A stretch of DNA of 64,000 nt from DATFWC01 sp963777755 (GTDB taxonomy: Bacteria; Pseudomonadota; Alphaproteobacteria; Rhizobiales; Xanthobacteraceae): the NCBI GenBank assembly GCA_963777755.1, contig CAVZSC010000005.1, positions 124,001 to 188,000 of the forward strand. The letters are read 5' to 3'. Position 1 is the stretch's first letter. Each line of letters opens with the position of its first letter. The notes under the pieces are model-generated. The model was not told where the DNA came from. It did no database searches and worked only from the letters and a program-made list of their open reading frames with translations. Of this stretch, positions 58,606-64,000 are shown in pieces. A program made the position numbers and the translations under genes.

Positions 58606-60907
58606 GCGGAAGATGGTTCGTGCGCCGCAAGATCTCCCGCAGGTGCTGCGGGGTCACCGGCAACCGGGTGATCGCCCCCGGCATGCCGATGGCATCGTCG
58701 ATCGCCGACGCAATGGCTGCGCCGACCGCGTTGATGCCGGCTTCGCCCGCACCTTTGAGGCCGAGCGGATTGAGCGGGCTCGGCGCGTCTTCCGTGATGA
58801 CGATGTCGAGCGGAGGAACCTCGCGCGCGGTCGGCATCAGGTAATCGGCGAAGGTGACCGACAGCGGCTCGCCGCGTTCGTCATAGGCGAAGTCCTCCAG
58901 CAGCGTGCCGCCGAGCCCCTGCGCAAATCCGCCGGCGATCTGGCCGGCGACCAGCATCGGGTTGACGGCGCGGCCGATGTCATAGGCGATGGCATAGCGC
59001 TCGACCGCCACCGCGCCGGTGTCGCGATCGACCTTCGCGACCGCGATGTGAATCCCGTATGGGTAGGCCATGTGGTCGCTGTGATACCAGCCTTCGGCTG
59101 CGAGACCGGGCTCGCGCGCGCCGCGCAGCCTCGAGGTCGGCTCAAGCGCCTTGGCGACGTCGGCGAGCGTGATCGACGGCCCGGCGGCGGCGTCCTTGCG
59201 CACCACCTTGCCGTCGACGACGTCGAGCGCCTGCGCCGGTTGCTGCATGAGCTCGGCCGCGACTTCGATTGCCTTCTGGCGCACCACGGTGGCGGCACGC
59301 CGCGTCGCCTCCCCGCTCATCACCGTTACGCGGGAGGCAAATGCGCCGAGGCCGAAGGCGATGCGGTCGGTCTGGCCATGCACGACGCGCACGCGCCGAT
59401 AGTCGACCCCGAGCGTGTCGGCGCAGATCTGCGCAATCACCGTCTCGACACCCTGCCCAACCGAGGCTGCGCCGGTGACCACTTCGACCGCGCCGGTGGG
59501 ATCGACCGCGATCTTCGCGCCTTCGAACGGCCCCAGCCCGCTCTTCTCGACGAAGATCGCGAGCCCGGCTCCAACGCATTCGCCGGCCTGGCGACGCCGG
59601 CGCAGGCCATCCTGCAGCTCGTTCCACGCGACGGCGGCCAGCGCCTTGTCGAGCAGCCCCGCATAGTCGCCGGAATCAAGTATGACTTCGGTTCCGAGCG
59701 TCCCCATCGCGCGCGTGTAGGGCATCTGCCCCTTGCCGATCAGGTTGCGGCGGCGCAGCTCGATACGATCGATGCCGAGCGTCGCAGCTATCGCATCCAT
59801 CAGGCGCTCGCGCACGAACGTGCTCTCGAACCGGCCGGGCGCCCGATAGGTGCCGCCCGGCGTCTTGTTGGTGAGGCGCACGCGGCCGACTGCCCGATAG
59901 GCCGGCACATCGTAAGGACCGGGCAGCATGGCGGCGGCAAGGTCCGGCACCGTCGCCGCATGGGTGCGCACGTAGCCGCCCTGGTCGTGCATGAACTGGT
60001 CCTCGATCGCCAGGATTCGCCCCGCTTCATCGACTGCGGCGCGCGCCTGATGATGCTGCTGGCGCGAGTGATTCGTGGCGATCAGGTGCTCGCGCCGATC
60101 CTCGATCCACTTGACCGGACGACCGAGCCGCAGCGCGGCGACGCACACCAGCACGTCCTCGGGATAGAGCTCGCCGCGCACCCCGAAGCCGCCGCCCACG
60201 TGGCCCTCGAACAGGTGCACCGTGGAGGGCGCGCGACCGAGCATGCGGGCAAGCGTATCGCGGTTCCAGTGCGGCACCTTGGCGGCACCGTAAAGCTCGA
60301 GCACGTCGCGGCTCCGATCATGACGCGCGATCGCGCCGCGGGTTTCCATCGGCACCCCGGAATGCCGCCCGATCGTCGCCTCGAGCTCGACGACACGATG
60401 CGCCGCGCGAAATGCCGCTTCGACGTCGCCGAAGCTTTTCTCCACGGTGGCCGCCTCGGTGGAGCGCCCATCCTCGAACTCGGCCGGCGCCGCGCAGCAG
60501 TCGAGCACGGCCGGCAGCTCCTCGATCTCGACCATGACGAGATCGGCCGCGTCCTCGGCCGCGTAGGGATCGGTCGCGAACACCGCCGCCACGGGATCAC
60601 CCACATAGCGCACCCGCTCGCGCGCCAGGACGGTCTGGCGATAGAATGCGAGGCCTTCGATCTTCGTCAGGCGGAAATCGATCGGCGGCACCTCGGCGAC
60701 ATCAGCGAACGTCCACACCGCCACGACGCCGGACGCCGACCTGGCGGCGTCGGTCGCAATCGAGACGATGCGGCCATGCGCATGGCCCGACCGCACGATG
60801 CGCATATGCAGCATGTGCGCGAACGCGATATCGGCCGCAAACCGGCCCCGGCCCGTCACCAGCGGCCGGTCCTCGAGGCGCGGAACCGACCGGCCGATGA
60901 CGCTCAT
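58577..60907 (-). CDS. Xanthine dehydrogenase-family molybdopterin-binding large subunit 5
   Basis: 776 residues. It begins IGRSVPRLEDRPLVTGRGRF. Shows VGGGFGVRGELYPEDV, GTYRAPGRFE, GAASVGQGVETVIAQI, and active-site Glu in GLKGAGEAG at about 722. It is closest to large subunit 2 among the six. The last dozen residues (HLPPSSWRAPRA) and the stop are encoded by the intergenic repeat. ATG 60907 overlaps the stop of large subunit 6 by 4 bp. No FeS or FAD partner is adjacent. Confidence 0.9.
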   Translation of the reverse strand: MSVIGRSVPRLEDRPLVTGRGRFAADIAFAHMLHMRIVRSGHAHGRIVSIATDAARSASGVVAVWTFADVAEVPPIDFRLTKIEGLAFYRQTVLARERVRYVGDPVAAVFATDPYAAEDAADLVMVEIEELPAVLDCCAAPAEFEDGRSTEAATVEKSFGDVEAAFRAAHRVVELEATIGRHSGVPMETRGAIARHDRSRDVLELYGAAKVPHWNRDTLARMLGRAPSTVHLFEGHVGGGFGVRGELYPEDVLVCVAALRLGRPVKWIEDRREHLIATNHSRQQHHQARAAVDEAGRILAIEDQFMHDQGGYVRTHAATVPDLAAAMLPGPYDVPAYRAVGRVRLTNKTPGGTYRAPGRFESTFVRERLMDAIAATLGIDRIELRRRNLIGKGQMPYTRAMGTLGTEVILDSGDYAGLLDKALAAVAWNELQDGLRRRRQAGECVGAGLAIFVEKSGLGPFEGAKIAVDPTGAVEVVTGAASVGQGVETVIAQICADTLGVDYRRVRVVHGQTDRIAFGLGAFASRVTVMSGEATRRAATVVRQKAIEVAAELMQQPAQALDVVDGKVVRKDAAAGPSITLADVAKALEPTSRLRGAREPGLAAEGWYHSDHMAYPYGIHIAVAKVDRDTGAVAVERYAIAYDIGRAVNPMLVAGQIAGGFAQGLGGTLLEDFAYDERGEPLSVTFADYLMPTAREVPPLDIVITEDAPSPLNPLGLKGAGEAGINAVGAAIASAIDDAIGMPGAITRLPVTPQHLREILRRTNHLPPSSWRAPRA

Positions 60908-63234
60908 TGCACACCAACAGCGCGCAGCGCGGCGCGGATGCGTTGCGGCGTCGCCGGCATCTCGTCGATCGACACACCGAACGGTGAGAGCGCATCGTTG
61001 ATGGCGTTGGCGACGGCGGCCGGCGCACCGATCGTGCCGCCCTCGCCCAGCCCCTTGGCCTTGGTGAGCGAGGCCTCCGTCAGGGTCTCGAGGTGATGCA
61101 CCTCGATCGCCGGCACTTCGCGCGCGGTCGGCGGCAGGAAGTCCGCCAGGGTGGCGGTGAGGATGTTGCCGGTCGCGTCGTACATGATCTCTTCGAGCAG
61201 CGCATTGCCGATGCCCTGGGCAACGCCGCCATGCACCTGCCCGTCGGCGATCATCGGATTGATCAGGCGCCCGGCATCCTCGGCCACGAGGAACCGGGCG
61301 ATCGTCACCAATCCGGTCTCGACGTCCACCTCGACCTCGGCCACGTGGCACGCATTGGCGAACGTGCCCGGCGGGTCATAGGTCGCGCTCTCGCTGATGC
61401 CGGGCTCGATCTCGCCCTTGAACAGGTGGATCTGATGGTAGGCGGTACGCGCCAGCGCATCGAGCGTGACCACGCGGTCGGTGCCGGCGACGCGCGCCGT
61501 GTCGGCTTCCAGCACGATGTCCTCGGCCGACGCTTCGAGCAGCAGGCTTGCCATCTTGACGAGCTTGGCGCGCACCTTGCGCGCCGCCAGCAACGTCGCG
61601 CCGCCGGCGATCACCAGCGAGCGGCTGGCGAAGGTGCCGAAGCCGTAGGGCGTGCGGTCGGTGTCGCCGTGCACGATCTTGATGCGTTCGGGCGAAGCGC
61701 CGAGCGTGTCGGCGATGATCTGGGTGAGCGTGGTGCGCAGGCCCTGGCCATGCGGCGACGCGCCGATCCGCGCCTCCACGAATCCGGACGGATCGACGGC
61801 GAGCTCGACCGTTTCCCACCCCGGCGTCACGTCCATGCCGCGCGCCGCAAAGGCGGGCGTGCCGTAGCCGGTGCGCTCGGAAAACGTCGCAAGGCCGAGG
61901 CCAAGATGACGGCCCTGGCGGCGCGCTTCGCTCTGGCGCGCCCGGAACGCCGGCACGTCGACGGCCTTGACGGCGGCCTCCATGGTTTCCAGGTAGCTCG
62001 CCTCGTCGAACACCAGGCCGGTCGCCGACGTGTAGGGGAATGCCGTGATCAGGTTGCGGCGGCGGATCTCGATTGCGTCGAGACCGAGCGCCGCCGCCGC
62101 CTTGTCCATCAGCCGCTCGAGCGTGAACGTGATCACCGGGCGCGAGACGCCGCGATAGGGCGCCATCGGACATGTATTGGTGACGACGCCGCGCGCATGG
62201 CAGGCGTAAGCACGCACGTCGTAGGGTCCGGGCATTTCCGCCATCGCCATCAGCGGCTCGACCGCGCAGGTGGTCGGGTAGCATGAATAGGCGCCGACAT
62301 TGGCGACGATGTCGGTCGACAACGCGACGAGCTTGCCATCCGCCTCGAATGCGCCCTCGAGCGAAACCGACTGATCGCGGCTGTGAAAGCAGGCGGTGAG
62401 GTTCTCCCGGCGATCCTCGGTCCAGGCAACCGAGGCCTTGAGCTTGCGCGCGAGCCAGGTCACGACGACGTACTCGGGCCCGAGCCCCATCTTCTGCCCG
62501 AACCCGCCGCCGACGTCCGGCGCGATCACGCGCAGGTCGGATTCCGGCATGCCGATGACCTCGGCGATGATGGTGCGCAAGAGGTGCGGCATCTGGGTGG
62601 AGGCGTGCAGCACGACGCGTCCGCTGGTCGGATCGAACGCCGCGTGGGCGGCCCGCGGCTCGAGCGGCATCGCATTCTGCCGGCGCGAGCGGACATCGAT
62701 CCGGATGTGCCGGGCGGCCGCGGCGACCGTGGCATCGAAGCCGGGTGTCTTCACCTGCGCCTCGACGATCACGTTGCTGGGCGTCCCGTCATGCACCAGC
62801 GGCGCGCCGGATGCGAGCGCATCCGCCGCATCGACCGCCGCCGGCATTTCCTCGATGTCGATGGTGACGAGGTCGACGATGTCCTCGGCCTCCTCCGGGC
62901 TCGCCGCCACCACGGCGGCGATCGGCTCGCCAACGAAGCGCACGACCTCGGAGGCGAGGATCGGCTGGCTCACCGGCACGTAGTTGAACTTGTGCAGCAT
63001 CGGACGGATCGGCTTGACGGCGCGCAGGTCCGCCGCCGTCAGCACCATGGCGTCGGGCGGCGCGGTGACGCGCACGATACGGCCCGACGCCACCGTGCTG
63101 CGCACGAAGCGGACCCAGTGGGTCGCCGGCAGGTCGCCGGTGAAGCGGCCGCGGCCGGCGACCAGGGTCGGATCTTCGACCCGACGGATCGACCGGCCGA
63201 CCCAGTTCATCCCATCTCGTTTCGCGTCGGCCAT
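60904..63234 (-). CDS. Xanthine dehydrogenase-family molybdopterin-binding large subunit 6
   Basis: 776 residues, the most divergent of the six. It shows VGGGFGQKMGLGPEYVVVTW, the loop APYRGVSRPV in place of the form II motif, GASPHGQGLRTTLTQI, and Glu at about 731 in KAKGLGEGG. ATG 63234 is used; ATG 63210 is an internal alternative (MNWVGRSIRRVEDP). It is 20 bp downstream of the amidohydrolase gene and coupled to large subunit 5, so the three genes form one operon. Confidence 0.9.
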   Translation of the reverse strand: MADAKRDGMNWVGRSIRRVEDPTLVAGRGRFTGDLPATHWVRFVRSTVASGRIVRVTAPPDAMVLTAADLRAVKPIRPMLHKFNYVPVSQPILASEVVRFVGEPIAAVVAASPEEAEDIVDLVTIDIEEMPAAVDAADALASGAPLVHDGTPSNVIVEAQVKTPGFDATVAAAARHIRIDVRSRRQNAMPLEPRAAHAAFDPTSGRVVLHASTQMPHLLRTIIAEVIGMPESDLRVIAPDVGGGFGQKMGLGPEYVVVTWLARKLKASVAWTEDRRENLTACFHSRDQSVSLEGAFEADGKLVALSTDIVANVGAYSCYPTTCAVEPLMAMAEMPGPYDVRAYACHARGVVTNTCPMAPYRGVSRPVITFTLERLMDKAAAALGLDAIEIRRRNLITAFPYTSATGLVFDEASYLETMEAAVKAVDVPAFRARQSEARRQGRHLGLGLATFSERTGYGTPAFAARGMDVTPGWETVELAVDPSGFVEARIGASPHGQGLRTTLTQIIADTLGASPERIKIVHGDTDRTPYGFGTFASRSLVIAGGATLLAARKVRAKLVKMASLLLEASAEDIVLEADTARVAGTDRVVTLDALARTAYHQIHLFKGEIEPGISESATYDPPGTFANACHVAEVEVDVETGLVTIARFLVAEDAGRLINPMIADGQVHGGVAQGIGNALLEEIMYDATGNILTATLADFLPPTAREVPAIEVHHLETLTEASLTKAKGLGEGGTIGAPAAVANAINDALSPFGVSIDEMPATPQRIRAALRAVGVQ

Positions 63235-63254
63235 GGGCTCGTTCTGTTGTCCGG

Positions 63255-64000
63255 TCAGCCCAGGCGGGCGAACACGCGGCGCGGATTGTCGTCGGCGATC
63301 GCCGCGATCTCACCCTTCGACAATTGCGCGGCGCGCAACAGCGCGAGCGGCTCCATGTCGGCGGGCGGGAACGAATAGTCGGTGCCGAGCAGCACCTTGT
63401 CGAGCCCGGCGACGTCGATCAGGAAGCGCAGCGCCTTCGGCGCATGCACGATCGAATCGTAAGCCATGCGCGACGCATAGGCGGAGGGCGTGTCGGCCGC
63501 GACGTCGCCCTGCGCGGCGCGGTCCATCCGCCGGTGCATGATGTCGAACCGGCCGGCCAGGTAGGGATAGGCGCCTCCCCCATGCGACAGCACGAGAATG
63601 AGGCCGGGAAACCGGTCGAGTACACCGGACATCACCAGCGAGCCGACGCCGAGCGTGGTGTCGAACGTGTACTGCACAACCTGGGTAAGGCCGAATTTCG
63701 CCGCGCGTGGCGCCGGCGCGACCAGCACCGGGTGGATCAGCACCGGCATGCGCAAAGCTTCCGCCTTGCGCCAGAACGGATCGAGCGGCAGCTCGCCCAG
63801 GTTGGTGTTCTCCACGTTGGAGGAGATGATCACTCCGACGGCGCCCATCCCGGCGATGCGCTCGAGCTCCTGCGCGGCGGCGTCCGCATCGACCAGCGGA
63901 ACCGACCCGATCCAGGCGAAACGGGAGGTGTTGTCGGCCGTCCACGCGGCGAGCGTGTCGTTCAGCATCCGGTGCCAGGCGACGCAGGCCGCGGCGCCGA
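63255..64000 (-). CDS. Amidohydrolase-family protein (ACMSD-like), 5' end beyond the window
   Basis: At least 248 residues; the N-terminus with the first metal-binding histidines lies past the right edge. Visible are MPVLIHPVLV, LSHGGGAYPYLAGR and KVLLGTDYSFP with the metal-binding Asp, typical of amidohydrolase_2 enzymes such as 2-amino-3-carboxymuconate-6-semialdehyde decarboxylase and related non-oxidative decarboxylases or hydrolases. The frame stays open to position 64000; ATG 63968 is internal. First visible gene of the operon with large subunits 6 and 5. Confidence 0.85.
   Translation of the reverse strand, partial: GAAACVAWHRMLNDTLAAWTADNTSRFAWIGSVPLVDADAAAQELERIAGMGAVGVIISSNVENTNLGELPLDPFWRKAEALRMPVLIHPVLVAPAPRAAKFGLTQVVQYTFDTTLGVGSLVMSGVLDRFPGLILVLSHGGGAYPYLAGRFDIMHRRMDRAAQGDVAADTPSAYASRMAYDSIVHAPKALRFLIDVAGLDKVLLGTDYSFPPADMEPLALLRAAQLSKGEIAAIADDNPRRVFARLG

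Overview
The window is GC-rich (by eye about two thirds G+C) bacterial DNA, most likely from a soil-type alphaproteobacterium of the Hyphomicrobiales (Bradyrhizobium / Xanthobacteraceae-like). The inference rests on the aerobic-type cobalamin genes (cobN, cobO, cobW), the many Bug/TctC solute receptors and CoxL-like molybdenum hydroxylases, and intergenic inverted repeats of the kind common in that order. No rRNA, tRNA, CRISPR array, transposase or integrase was found. No transcriptional regulator was recognised in the whole 64 kb.

Region 1 (1-14.2 kb) is cobalamin biosynthesis. A minus-strand operon behind a cobalamin riboswitch (about 7530-7690) reads DUF1636 - cobU - cobW - cobN - cobO - cobQ, most genes overlapping by 4 bp. 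cobQ runs off the left edge and carries a frameshift. On the plus strand lie cobT, cobS and a 2OG-Fe(II) oxygenase. Between the riboswitch and cobT is a roughly 3 kb mosaic (8.53-11.48 kb) bounded by two diverged copies of the 5' end of cobT. It holds a 3' scrap of an ABC ATPase gene, a hotdog thioesterase, a frameshifted carboxymuconolactone-decarboxylase-like gene, a 3-hydroxyisobutyrate-dehydrogenase-like gene and a chimeric ORF.

Region 2 (14.2-28.9 kb) is a surface or secreted protein region. It has an acetyltransferase, a DUF6916 protein, three tandem phage-tail-collar proteins without any other phage gene, a small unknown protein, and two paralogous giant RTX proteins built from cadherin-like repeats. 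The two RTX genes share a conserved, apparently structured 160-170 nt leader. The second gene carries three single-base frameshifts.

Region 3 (28.9-64 kb) is a dense catabolic and uptake region. It encodes six large subunits of xanthine-dehydrogenase-family molybdenum hydroxylases but only two [2Fe-2S] subunits and one FAD subunit. With them are two UbiD-type prFMN decarboxylases, a cupin, a cyclase-family hydrolase, an odd SDR lacking the YxxxK motif, a quinone-oxidoreductase-type MDR, an amidohydrolase, three Bug/TctC receptors, a PBP2-like protein and a branched-chain-type ABC transporter with a fused LivH-LivM permease. A class II dihydroorotase (pyrC) and a VTT-domain membrane protein are interspersed. 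Together these suggest import of aromatic or N-heteroaromatic acids followed by molybdenum-dependent hydroxylation and non-oxidative decarboxylation. The actual substrates cannot be read from sequence.
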